Shown: in pieces, positions 1 through 11,210 of the stretch | Layout: each line of letters begins with the position of its first letter | Numbering within the stretch: position 1 is the stretch's first letter | Source: Terfezia claveryi | Taxonomy: Eukaryota; Ascomycota; Pezizomycetes; Pezizales; Pezizaceae | Assembly: GCA_015179025.1 (NCBI GenBank) | Contig: WHUX01000055.1 | Span: 62,001 to 126,000, forward strand | Reading direction: 5' to 3' | DNA: 64,000 bases | Notes under the pieces: generated by a model | The model's database searches: none | What the model saw: only the letters and a program-made list of their open reading frames with translations | Told to the model about the DNA's origin: nothing | Made by a program: the position numbers and the translations under genes

Positions 1-1391
1 CATACTGAGAAGGGGTCTTCTGAACAGCATGAATCTTTTCTTGTCAGTCTTGTGACAGACCCGTTCAAGATTTTCCCCGCATGCTAAACTCCGAAAAGTA
101 CCTGCATGCAACATTTCCTCCCCACCTTCCCCCGCCTTTTAATTGCAGTAGCTTGAACATCTTTTTTTTTTGGCATTTTTTGGAATGGAAGAGGTTTTCC
201 CCACCTGTAAGCTGTTATTTTTTTCCTAGTATATAACTAGCACAGGAGGTCATACCCTTCTGTCTGCTAATAATAATATGATTCATCCGACTACCTATAC
301 CGGAGCTCGTGATGCACCTGACCTTGTGGCAGTGAGTAAGTAAGTGAGCAGGTGGGGAGGTGGGGGGGGGCGCAACGGAAGCAGGGGTTCGGGAATCCAG
401 ATTCAAAATGCGCACGAGACTGCTGGGGTGATCATTTTGATTGTAATGTTCCATGTCCGGTTTTGCTTCTTTCGGACCGAACAAACGTGCAGCGGTAGGT
501 ACGGTATTACTAAGTAGTACTGTAGTCTCGATCAGATAATACTGCCGATAACTGAACTCCCTATGCAGTCTTAAGCTTAAGTATAAGGCATTACTCTGTA
601 CTCCGTGGCCGATATCATGGCGATGTAGACGTATGCAGATGGTTCCTTGGTTAATTTCAGGGCCCAATGTAAGTGAGCTGGATTGAATAGCTCTCATATA
701 ATAAACTTTCTTTCTGTCGACGGCCTTTGATATAATTCTGACGCCCCCCATCAGCTACTGCTTACAATCGACACATCTCCTCTGGCCCGCGCAGTTCGAC
801 GCATCAGTCGACCCCGCGCAAACAAAGAAAGTGAGCAGAATTCGACCTGCACTGCTCTAATGGCCTTTACTTGAGCGCTGATGTGAAAGGCACAGCGTGA
901 CTACAGTACGGTACCTAGTCCCCTGGAAAGGCTGCTTGACCAACCACAAGATAGCTTCCGCTGGCCCCACCTTGATTTTTGATTCTCTCACACGACCAAC
1001 CCCCGGCGCCCGGCTTACAACTTTCAAATCCCACCCCTTCTCCCCCCCCCCCCCCCCCGCCTATCGTCAGCCCAGCTCCCTTGCATACCTCAATCACTAT
1101 TGTCTCACAAAAGATCCCATATTTGTTCGTCTTATCCCCTCCCCAGTACTGCTTGCCCTTCTACGGAGAGTTGCAATCCTCAACTCCAAGTTAAATCGAA
1201 AGTATAATATCTACAGAAGCCATTGTGGTATGTAATTTGATATTCATTTTAGGGGTTTTGTCGCTGCATTTACTCCGAACTGACTATCAGCACTCCTGTT
1301 GTAAAAGTGAAATTGGTACGTACCAAATGCCTTGATGTTCTGTCACTCAACTCACAGCTTGAATAACCAAAGAAAGCTTATAACCAGGCGC
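1..1391. other. Upstream region of the F-box gene; no gene seen
   Basis: I see no coding region here. It holds a 17-nt C run at 1042-1058 and pyrimidine-rich stretches typical of a fungal promoter and 5' leader. A plausible 5'-leader intron runs from the donor GTATGT near 1228 to the acceptor CTCACAG ending near 1357. If it is real, the ATG at 1332 is intronic and cannot start the F-box protein. Open frames at 215-751 (-) and 897-1235 (+) have no recognisable domain and look like chance. Confidence 0.5.
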
Positions 1392-3469
1392 ATGCCGGCG
1401 AATTTTACACCACCCACCATTGGACCCCTGCCAGTCCGTAATATACATTGTCGAAGGCGGAGACTCATCCAACATTTAATGAGGATGTCTTCCTCTTCAC
1501 TTATTCCAAAATATCAGGCTGCACAACCTATAATTGAGCCTCCATCCCTGCCACGCTCAGCTTCATGCGGAGATTTGGACCTCCCTGGCCCATTTTCCCT
1601 CAAGACAGAGACCCAAGACGGGACCGGAACAGGGCTCAAACGGCAGGTGAATACTGCTTCTGCCGAGATTTTAGGGGCCAAGAAAGTCGAAGTCCGTAAG
1701 GTGGACTATTTTGATAAGCTGCCAGATGAATTGAAAGTCAGGATATTTGGGTATTTGAGACCGAAGGAGCTCGTCCGAGCCTCATTGGTAAGCAATTTTA
1801 TATTGCTCTGCTGGCTCCTTTGTTGTCTCCATTCTGTGGCGTCAATGGCATGAGTGTTCTCCCCACTCCATAGGAGGCCAACATTGCTCAACGTGTGTAT
1901 CTTGCTCTTGCACAGGTATCTCGACAATGGCATGCATTATGCTACGACGGCCAGTTGTGGACTGTTTTTGACGCAACCGAGTTCTACAAGGATATTCCAG
2001 TGGATAAGCTGGTGGGAATTATCTCAAAAGCTGGAGGATTCATTCGGCATCTTAATTTACGGTAGGACTCATCTGAATATTACTTGGGAAAAATTCTAAT
2101 TTCTTCTTGAAAGCGGTTGTGTTCAGCTGCAGAACGACTGGCGTGTGGAGGCGGTCTCGACGGCGTCCCAGAACCTCGTATATGCAAATTTGGAAGGTTG
2201 TAAATTGGAACGCATAGCAATCCACAACATTGTTGGGAATAATGAAAAACTGGTCCAGATCAACTTGTCTGGGCAACAGTCCATTACTAATAGCACTCTA
2301 CGGCTAATGGCTATAAAATGCCCAAGATTGGAGTCTCTGGACGTATCATGGTGCTCTGGTGTTGATGCTGCCCGGGGCTTGAGGAAGATTATCGAAGGCT
2401 GCCCTGAATTACGGGAGCTTAAAGCTTCAGAGGTGGCAAGGTTTGATGAAGTATCGCCAATGCAGGCAATGTTCCGTGCAAATACACTAGAGAGGCTGTA
2501 TCTTTCTGGCTGTGAAACATTAACAGACGATTCCATACGGGCCATGGTGGAGGGCCGGCATCCGGATATAGATCCCCTGACTGGAAGGACCACGGCTCCT
2601 CCTAGGAAGTTGAAGCATTTGGATGTTAGCAGGTGTAGTCGACTGACGAGCGCCTCACTAAAGCATCTAGCGCATAATGTTCCTGAGTTGGAAGGATTGC
2701 AACTCTCAAGATGTGACCTTCTCACAGATGATGGATTTACCACATTGCTTCCTACACTCACCAAGCTTACACACCTTGATCTTGAGGAATGCTCTCAGAT
2801 TACAGACGAAACCATACTGGCATTAGCCTCAGCACCTTGTGCTGTAACTTTGAAACATCTGCAAATATCGTACTGCGAGCTCGTGGGTGATGCAGGATTA
2901 GGACCCCTGATCAAGGCCTGCCCTAACCTTATGAGCCTTGAGCTGGACAATAGTAAGTTATCTGGTGTTAGACTGATTGGAGTAGTTGCACTAACACGTC
3001 CCTAGCTCGAGCTGGTGATTTCACAATGGAAGAGATTGGCATGCAAGTCCGAAGGCGAACAGACATGAGGGGTAAAACCGGGGCTTTCGTCGGAATGCGC
3101 GTTGTGATGTACGACTGTCCAAGTATCACATGGAACGGTGTCCGAGAGGTAATGATACGCAACGCAACCAAAAGACCATACGAGGACGTTCATGGTCAGG
3201 TGGTGCAAATGAAGTGCTACTATGGGTGGCAGATGACTTGTGATGAACACTTGAAGCGGGTTTTGAGAGGGGACCTGTGCAGTGCGAATAAACTGGAAAC
3301 GAAGTGGGCGGAGCATATGATTGCTGTTGAGGAAGGCCATGGGAGGCGAAGAAGACGAAGAGATGCGGGTATACAAGACTATACACCAGATTTGGACGAT
3401 GAGGCTGGCCCTGTGAGTTCATGGAGAAACAGAGGGAGAAGGAGAGGGGCAAGTTGTGCCATTATGTGA
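1392..3469 (+). CDS. F-box / leucine-rich-repeat protein with C-terminal CaaX box
   Basis: Probable substrate receptor of an SCF ubiquitin ligase. Four exons: 1392-1787, 1916-2061, 2114-2952 and 3006-3469; all junctions are GT-AG and keep frame, giving about 614 residues. The F-box is near residues 106-150 (starts DYFDKLPDELKVRIFGYL, then a SLVSRQWHALCYD-type second half) and is split by intron 1. About ten cysteine-type LRRs follow (patterns such as LKHLDVSRCSRLT and LTHLDLEECSQIT). After a basic, low-complexity tail the protein ends in C-A-I-M, a good CaaX prenylation signal, as in animal FBXL2 and FBXL20; S. pombe Pof2 is a related fungal F-box/LRR protein. The start is uncertain: ATG 1392 follows a probable leader intron, ATG 1485 (MSSSSLIP) is an alternative, and ATG 1332 probably lies in the intron. 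The substrate cannot be inferred. Confidence 0.85.
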
Positions 3470-4077
3470 CGAGGGTGATGAAATGAAGGGCTACCTATTT
3501 TGAGACTTTTCAATCTTAATGACCTGCTAACCGGAGTTATGGATTTGGAGGCTAAAGTCTTTCTTTGGTTATGGGTGTCATTTTTTGTCCCTTTTTTTTT
3601 TTCTATTTCGCTTTCTGTCCTGTGGGGTCTGGTATGCGATTCCTACTTCATGCATTTACTTGGAGGCCTTTCGTTGGGATCCCGCACAACATAAGGAGTC
3701 CTGTTTACTTTTTGGTGTTTGTTTGCAATTTCCAGCTTGGTCATCTCTGACCCTTCGCAAAACCGGTTTTCGTACTTACCTAGGTCTATTGTATTGGAGG
3801 AATCTATAACATGCTCACCCTCCCTACCATTCAGGCTTTGTATTCAATTCAGAATATAAAGATATAACTCTGCATCTGAGTTTTTCTACCACTGCTTAAC
3901 TCAGTGATACATATGAAATATGGCCACATTGTTCTGCAATGAGATTGTTCTCCATAACGCTGTTGAAAGATGTCTTCCGCAGGCAAATGTAGGGAATGCA
4001 GGCTCATAGATGTATAAGGACACCCTACCCCGGCTAGACGATAATTACAGAACCACAGTATCTCAAGTATACCATTT
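3470..4077. other. Convergent intergenic region (3' ends)
   Basis: The 3' flanks of the F-box gene (+) and the parvulin gene (-) meet here. The first part is T-rich with short chance ORFs. I see no gene or RNA. Confidence 0.5.
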
Positions 4078-4677
4078 TCACTTTCTTCCTTCTACCATGA
4101 TAACTGCAGAAGGTCAATTAGCCCCGATCCCCAACACCCCGCGTTCCAGGGCCCCCCACCCTCCCCCACCTTCCTTTACCTAGCGCTCTCCTCTCGGTAT
4201 ACATACCATGATACCCCTCACTAGTCTTCACCGGCTCCGTCGTATACACAGGCTTATTCACCGAGCTCACTGGTAACTTGTAGGCCGCATCCTCGAATTC
4301 CTTAATCAAGCTCCCACGGACCTTCCACCCGAGATTTCCGCCCTGCCGGGCTTTATCCTCGGAGACCTCCCTTGCGACGGTGTCGAACGACTCTCCGGCT
4401 TGCAGGCGCGAGATGGCGGTTAGGGCGAGGGAGTGTTTGGCGCAGAGGATGTGCCGGACGGAAATGGACGTTGCCGGTTTGAGTTTGCTGTTGCTGCTGC
4501 TGGAGGAGTTGTCTGCAGAGGTTTCTTTGGGTTTGGATTTGGCGGCGGCTTTGCCTTTGGGGGCATAGCTGTAGTTGTGGTGGGGGGGAAGGGGGGTTTG
4601 GTTGGAGAGGTGGAGGAGGACAGCTGTGTTGTTGTTACCCTCAGTGCTGCCTTGCCCATCCCTTACATAATCCGCAT
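4078..4677 (-). CDS. PIN4: Parvulin-type peptidyl-prolyl isomerase (Par14/PIN4 family)
   Basis: Cis-trans prolyl isomerase of the Par14 group, which in other eukaryotes acts in the nucleus and in ribosome biogenesis. Three exons: 4667-4677, 4207-4568 and 4078-4103, giving 132 residues, the usual size for Par14. A short basic N-terminus ([11 protein letters not shown], like the MPPKGK start of human PIN4) is followed by the single rotamase domain: [24 protein letters not shown] and the C-terminal [10 protein letters not shown], whose codons are shared between exons 2 and 3. There is no WW domain, so it is not Pin1-like. The first exon codes only four residues (MRII) and rests on the donor GTAAGG and acceptor CTACAG; the domain itself is certain, the first residues less so. 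It is divergent from the transporter gene starting at 5164. Confidence 0.85.
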
Positions 4678-5163
4678 CTCGTATTCCGCGCCCCAGTTGG
4701 CTTAGCTAGTCTCATGCGATGCACATAAATATATATGTACTGCTTACATACGATAGCAGTACTTTAGTCTTGCTTGCAGGAGCTCAGGCAGATCGGATCT
4801 GGGGCGGCCAAGTGATACTCACTCAGTAGACCTTACCGTACCGTACTTCAGCCTCCTCGTCCAGAGGAGCTTTATCTACCAGTCTAGTTAGATAACCACG
4901 TCAACACATCACAGATCCTGTCTTCTCTTCTAGATCTTGCTGTACGTTGACGGCTTGACGAAAAATACCCGGTAGATAAGCTGAGTCTGGAGTTGGGTTT
5001 GCCTTTGGTACGGGTAGAGAGATAAAGAGAGCTGTGACAGACAACTGTTACGACTTTTAAACTACCTGAACTACGAGATTACGAAGAAGAAGAAGCAGAA
5101 TCTCACGACAATAATAAGCTCAAGCGAAAGAATAAAGGTCTACGCGTATTTCGATTGAGCAGG
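4678..5163. promoter_or_regulatory. Divergent promoter of the parvulin and the transporter
   Basis: A 486-bp spacer between the two start codons. It contains short AT stretches and a purine-rich tract (GAAGAAGAAGAAG near 5082-5094). No defined factor site could be assigned. Confidence 0.35.
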
Positions 5164-6606
5164 ATGATGGAACGGTTAATCGTCCCGATACTTGTGACGG
5201 GGATGTTGGCGACGGGGAGTACGTTGATCACTTCTCCACTTCTTCTTCTATACTCATTCCCATGATGCGATAGCGGTGATGAAGGTGATGATGGCGGTTA
5301 TTCAAAACAAACATTCTAACTCACCTCCTCACAGCCGCCAACACCCTCCTCACCAAACTACAAGACCAAGTCTGCGTCGGCAACTGCACCGACCCCGACC
5401 TCAAAAAACGCCACTATTTCGAGCAACCCGTCATCCAAACCCTCCAAATGTTCATTGGTGAAATGGGCTGCTGGCTCGTCGTATACGGGTTCTACCTGTA
5501 CAATAGGTACATCGAGAAGCGTAGTCGCGCCGGGTACGAGCCCATTGGGTCCAGTGAAGAAGCCGAGCCTGATGGTGTCAATCCCGTTGTGAAAGCGCTT
5601 GTACCGAACCACGATGATAGGGCGAGGTTGTCGGGAAGTAAAGTTCTCTTGCTTGCCCTTCCTGCGTGCTGTGATATTGCGGGTACGACGCTTATGAATA
5701 TCGGGTTTTTGTTTGTGGCGGCGTCGATTTATCAGATGACCAGGGGGGCGCTGGTACTCTTTGTTGGTATCTTTTCGGTGATTTTTCTGAAGAGGAGGCT
5801 GAGGGTTTATCAGTGGGCTGCGCTCGCAATAGTCGTTGCTGGGGTGGCGGTTGTGGGACTTGCGGGCGCGCTGTATAATGATCCCAAGAAGGCCGAGGCA
5901 GATGAATTCGTTGAATCGGCAGCCAAGGCGGAGGTTAGTCTAGCAGTTAGGACGATCATCGGGGTGCTGTTGATTGCGGGCGCACAGATCTTTACCGCGA
6001 CGCAGTTTGTACTAGAGGAGTTTATTCTAGAGAAATATGCCCTAGAGCCATTGAAGGTCGTGGGGTGGGAAGGCGTATTTGGGTTTTTGGTTACGGTCAT
6101 GGGAATGGTATTTTTGCATTTATCGGTGGGAAGGACGGAGGCCGGGAGAGGAGGGTATTTTGATGCGGCAGAGGGGTGGAGGCAGGTCGCGGAGCATCCG
6201 ATGGTGGCGAAGACTAGTATCTGGATTATGGTGTCTATTGGGTTAGTTCCCCCGGAACGAACAAAGGGAGTAGAATGCTAACTCGACTTTGGAATGCAGA
6301 TGCTTCAACTTCTTCGGCATCTCAGTCACCCGCTCGATCTCTGCTACGGCCCGCTCAGTTATAGATACCTGCCGCACGCTGTTCATCTGGATGGTCTCGT
6401 TGGGGCTGGGCTGGGAGAGCTTCAAGTGGTTACAGGTGCTGGGGTTTGCGTTACTGGTGTATGGAACGTTTTTGTTTAATGATCTTGTGAAGGAGCCGGT
6501 GAGGAGTTGTTGGTTGGGGGAGAGGAAGGGGAAGGGCATTGCGAATGGGAGTGCAGCGAGGCAGCCAGGGGCGGGGTTGGAGGAGGCGGTTATTGAGCAT
6601 CAGTAG
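5164..6606 (+). CDS. SLC35F6-like drug/metabolite transporter family protein
   Basis: Multi-pass transporter of the DMT/EamA (nucleotide-sugar transporter-like) superfamily, closest in look to SLC35F6 and the yeast YML038C type. Exons 5164-5218, 5335-6241 and 6300-6606 give 422 residues. Intron 1 has a CTAAC branch sequence; intron 2 uses a GTTAGT donor. About ten hydrophobic segments are visible. The first (IVPILVTGMLATGTANTLL) is followed by a lumenal loop with two cysteines (CVGNC), then MFIGEMGCWLVVYGF. A DIAGTTLMNIGFLF..SIYQMTRGALVLFVG segment is a hallmark of the family. A second EamA half spans the later helices. The C-terminal tail is charged and non-membrane. Substrate and compartment (Golgi, vacuole or mitochondrion) cannot be read from sequence. 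ATG 5164 and ATG 5167 are adjacent; either may serve. Confidence 0.85.
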
Positions 6607-7883
6607 GGAGTTGGAGAGATGTGGTTAGGGCGTGGTGAGGTTAGGGGAGTTTGGATGTTACTTGTGGTGTGAATAAGTTGTGGTAGCCGCTTTGCTTTGG
6701 GCAACTGAGTATTTCCGGTTGTTGTATTGTTGTGCTGACAGGCATCTTTTTCTGTTGTTGAGAGGGATATATCTACGCTACTTAATCTATATATCTGGGA
6801 GTAGTATGCTATGCTAGTATTGCATGATACAGAATATAGAATTGGAATTCCGGTTATTCATTCTACTTAGGTTGACTTGCTTTGGGATTTGGTAGGGAGT
6901 TGACGGTTTGGATATTGCGGAGAGTCAGGTGCCGCAATATTCTTAGAGCAAGGGGCTTATGTGGCGTTGAGCGTTTTCCAGATGGGTGCGTTTGAGGGTA
7001 AAACTACTTTCACTAGGACCGGTGTAACCAAATAAGTACCCAGAAAAACTACCCCACAAAACTCCTACCCACAAATATGTGAACTACCGCAAGATAAGCC
7101 GGCCCCTCGACCGCGTCCCCCCCCCCCCCCAAACACCTCCTCAACACCGCCGGATTTCCCTCCACAGGAGGGTGTTGTGCCAACCAGACCACCGGAGTTC
7201 CACGCCCCCACGGACGCAACGGGTGATCTGGTACAAATAGAAGTCGCGCCCACCTCATTGTGTCATTGTGTGAACCAAGCACTGAAAAAAAGAAAAAGAA
7301 AAAGAAAAAGAAAAAGAGGTCATACTCCGTACTTTTAATACACTACGGAACCAAATTTCAGTAACTCTAATATTGAATCTACTTCTATTTTTGTAAGTAT
7401 TGGAGTGTCGCTGTGGTTTTGTAAGAACCGTTGTAGTAGGTATTAGGTATAGAGATTATACCGCTGTCGCCTTGGCATTGAAAAACCTTTGACCAAAATA
7501 TGATGGCGGCGCAAGTTTGAAACTGGTTGAGCAAAAGGGGGGGAGGTTAAGAAAAGAAAATTTCATGGTAAATGGTGAAGGATTTAATAATATTAATATG
7601 AGTTTATGATTTTTGGGAAGGAGTGTGATTTCATTTACCCTGAAACAAACATTTCATTTTGGTTGTCAAACTATTTATTGGTAAAAGCAGCAATTACGTA
7701 CTTTACAGTACTGTACTTAAAAGCAGCATTGGTTATTGTATGTACGGTAAATGTAAACTTCTACTTCCCTAACACCAAAAAATATATATATATATATATA
7801 TAGTATAAAATAACAATATGACAGGTTCTTTTAATTTAATACTATTTCTTTTTTTTATTTCTTTTTTTGGGGGTTTTCGGGGC

Positions 7884-7937
7884 TGCTCGCTAACCGCGGG
7901 CGGCACGCCCGTGGCTGGCACAGCGAAGTGGCGAGCA
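7884..7937. repeat. 54-nt GC-rich three-stem palindromic element
   Basis: Outer 7-bp stem TGCTCGC (7884-7890) / GCGAGCA (7931-7937). Inside it is a 9-bp hairpin, CCGCGGGCG (7894-7902) / CGCCCGTGG (7906-7914), with one G-T pair and a GCA loop. A second small hairpin, CTG-GCA-CAG (7915-7923), also has a GCA loop. This three-way-junction layout stands out sharply from the AT- and homopolymer-rich flanks. It lacks tRNA A and B boxes. It may be a copy of a small dispersed structured element or a structured RNA; the sequence alone does not tell which. Confidence 0.6.
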
Positions 7938-8810
7938 CTTTTGGTCACATCTCACAGGGTTTAGGGGGAGGGGGAGGGGGAAGGCGGGGGTTTATTTTGT
8001 GAGATTGGAATTTCTTTGGGGGGAGGGGTAGTTTGGTTGGCTATTATTTCAACTCGCAAGCTTTCTCATAGTCCACAATAATTGGCCATGGAGAAAAGAT
8101 ACCGATCAACCCACCCCACACCGACATACACCCACCACCACATGTGCGCCCCCCCCCCCCCCTATAACCTCACTTTGTCCTTCAAATACTCACCCTTGTA
8201 GAAGCACAACCCGGGAGGGGAAGCAGAGGGGGGGGAGGGGGGACTTCCATACCACCAGCAAATGAGAGATTACATGTACAACCTCATCGTGATGGCTCAT
8301 CAGACTAGTCATTTGTTGTTGTGTGTGCTCTTTATTCACCTACCGTATAATTCCGCATCTCTCCCCCCATCCTATCAATATCAAAAAATAAAAATAAAAA
8401 TAAAAATAAAAAAAAATAATAAAAAAACGGTAGAATGTAACACACTCGAGCTCTATGTTAAGATTTGCCCAATTCAACTTTCAAATGTTTTTTTACTTTT
8501 TTTTTTTTAATTTTTAAAACTTATCATGGAATTTCTTGTGAACTTTATTCTAACACTCGATATATCGATTATTTCCAACCGCAACGCGCAATAATATATA
8601 ATAAGAATTTATTCCCCAATAACTTGACTTCTGTCATTGTACACTAGAACAACACACCAGCACGGGCGCTGTGTGAGAAGGGAAAGGAGGGGGGGGGGCG
8701 GGGTTATCGTAGCTAAGTAAGAAGATATATATATGTGAACAGTACCCAAACTAGTACTGACTAACCAAATAACCTTACATAACTACAGTTCTACACACAT
8801 CCAATTCAAT

Positions 8811-8850
8811 CCATCAATCCATCAATCCATCAATCCATCAATCCATCAAT
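8811..8850. repeat. Minisatellite, unit CCATCAAT x5
   Basis: Five perfect head-to-tail copies of the 8-mer CCATCAAT, followed by decayed copies to about 8876. Non-coding. Confidence 0.9.
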
Positions 8851-11210
8851 TTCATCAATTCCATCAAAAACTACGCATCGACATACTCTACTCAGTTATA
8901 GAATTCTCTTTAGTCGGGCTAATGCAGTCACGGTTACCAGGTACGTGGCGTTGGGATTCCGCCCGGTTGGTGGGCAATCCCTGGCTGAGGGGGTGGGCTA
9001 GTAGGCCTCGATGGAAACTATACTGCTGCTAGTGGGGGAATGGGGGGCCTTCCCAGTCGTGATCATGAATGACATCGGCGAGGTAAAAAGATTTTTGGGG
9101 AATGATATGTGATCTCATATGAAAGTAGATAAAAGGTAATGTTTGTAACGAGTCCACCTCCACTTCCACAAACAAACACCAACACCACCCCCTCCTCCTC
9201 CATCTCCTCCTCCTCCTCTTCCTCCATCTCCTCTCGCGTCATATGCACTTGCACTCATGCGAGGTTAGCAGTCGAAAACCTAAGGCTTAACTTTTACCCT
9301 GAGAAGGATTGGGTTTTGTTAACATCTCTCTGCCGCAGGTACAGTTTTACTATGCACTCCATACTCCCCCCCACACATACGCACATGCATGTGAAAAGTT
9401 TAACAAGGCTTACAGAAATACTTGTCAATCTGATACACTCCCAATCTCAAAGACACTATGGGCCGCCCCCTCCCTAAAAAAATGCCAAGCAAACCGACCA
9501 ACATGCATGCAACCACAGTGCCCACAACCATGGATGAGGATGATCATGACAACGCATGGCCCACTCATGGCTACTCTACTTCTTCCCCCCTCCCCCCCAA
9601 AAGAAAAAAAAAAAGCAAAAGTCGCATAAGTATGGCTCCAGGCGTTCTCTTTTCATCCCATCTTTTGAAGGCAACCGGACCAGTGGGGTTTGAAACTGGG
9701 ATGATCAAACATGAGTCCATTGAGAGTTACAAAACAAAATATGGAAATATGGAGCGATGGATGCAGGGGACGTACGTGGCGATGATCATGGGTGGGGAGA
9801 GGGGAGGAAAAAGAAGAAGAAGAAGGGGAAAAGTAGGTACAAAGGGCTTCTTTGCTGTGGCTACTAATCAAAACTGGTGCGGGACTCGGGAAGGTGAAGT
9901 GTACAGGGAGGGGGATTGTGAACTGTAGCTGTTTGGTGCGCTCAGTTTTAGTTAATCATGCAGGTATAAGGCAGATAATGAAGTTTTTCCTGTCCACGTG
10001 CTGTCCCTTGACTACCCAATCGGGTAGTCAAATTGGACTGCCTAATGTAGTCTGGCTGATTCACTCACGTGGCCTCCCAGTGTTTCATTGATGCATCTCA
10101 TCAGCATATATACCTTTCCATATATATCGGACACATACAGATGGACTAGAAAATTGCTGTTAAAAGAATTTAGAGAGGTGATAGAAAAATTGCAACAGGC
10201 ACAAATACAAAGGAAATTGAATTCCGTTCCATAATAATCCATCTGCCTGCGGCAGCCTAGTGCCTTCCAACAAAGACAACCACATATTCCATACCCTTTC
10301 CCAGCTATCCTACATTTTCGTGCCTATATCCGGGCCCCTATATCCTACAATACTTCCAGTTCCCATGCCAACAGAGTACCCAGCTAAAAAACAAAAGACG
10401 GGAAGAGACCAATACTGAGAAACAAAAGTATGTACAAATAGCGAATGACCAAAAAGGTTTGAGAAGGGTACAGATGATAGTATAGTGCATCAGACCCTAA
10501 AACCCCACCACAGAGGGGTAAGTTGAGTCACAAAAGGTGTAAGAGATATATCAATCAAAAACGCAAAAACAAGGCACAATGCACACCGAAAGTCCCTATT
10601 AATCCACCAAACCCGTCTGCAAAAAACCTAAGGATCTTTTCCCTAGGTACGAAACAAAGGATGAAACGGTGATTTACAAGAAAGATCAACGTAGAAAAAT
10701 GTTCTTGTCACAAATGAGACAAAAGGGGTATGGATTGCTAAAATGCATGACGAATATTTGGCCACCATGACAAGATGAAGGTTCAAAAGCGAGAGACCGA
10801 GAAGCAGATGGGATAATAGTACGATGAGAAAGAAGAGATACATCCCGCGATATACTGTAGCGCAGTTAATCAACAGCAGCAAAAATTTGGAATATAAAGC
10901 TCTTGCTTCACCTTCAACACTCAGAAGAACATGATATGCGTATACACAATCATATATAGACGGAAATATGAGTGAATCTTATCAGTCAACAGCGAAATGC
11001 ACGCAGACCAATTAGGCACGAGGAGAACGGGGGTATGGTACACCTACGCACGCTTTGTAAGGGGGCAATACACAAAGAAATTAACCAAGGTGAAAAGTTA
11101 AACGAGTGCAAGAAGGGTATGGATATCTGCGAATCATAATATAATCCCCAAAACAATTATCAATGAAAAAAGAGAATCCTAAGCAAAGTAACCAGCTGAG
11201 ATCAGTCAGT

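Larger units (their letters stand above)
6607..11210. other. Gene-poor region with homopolymers, G-runs and a structured element
   Basis: No recognisable gene in 4.6 kb. Features seen: C runs at 7117-7130 and 8149-8162, an (AAAAAG)n tract at about 7284-7317, an AT repeat near 7781-7800, a GC-rich three-stem element at 7884-7937, a strong G-quadruplex-type run at about 7964-7991, and five copies of CCATCAAT at 8811-8850. The longest open frame (9458-9928, +, 156 residues) is low in complexity and unlike any family I know, so I do not call it a gene. The stretch 10100-11200 is probably the 3' flank of the CENP-B-type gene. Confidence 0.5.

Noticed and set aside
2123..2764. 213-residue minus-strand open frame opposite the F-box/LRR gene
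   Set aside because: Antisense shadow of the LRR repeats; the plus strand is clearly coding with conserved motifs.
9458..9928. 156-residue plus-strand open frame
   Set aside because: Low complexity (runs of K and R), no family resemblance, no splice partners, in a gene-poor region.
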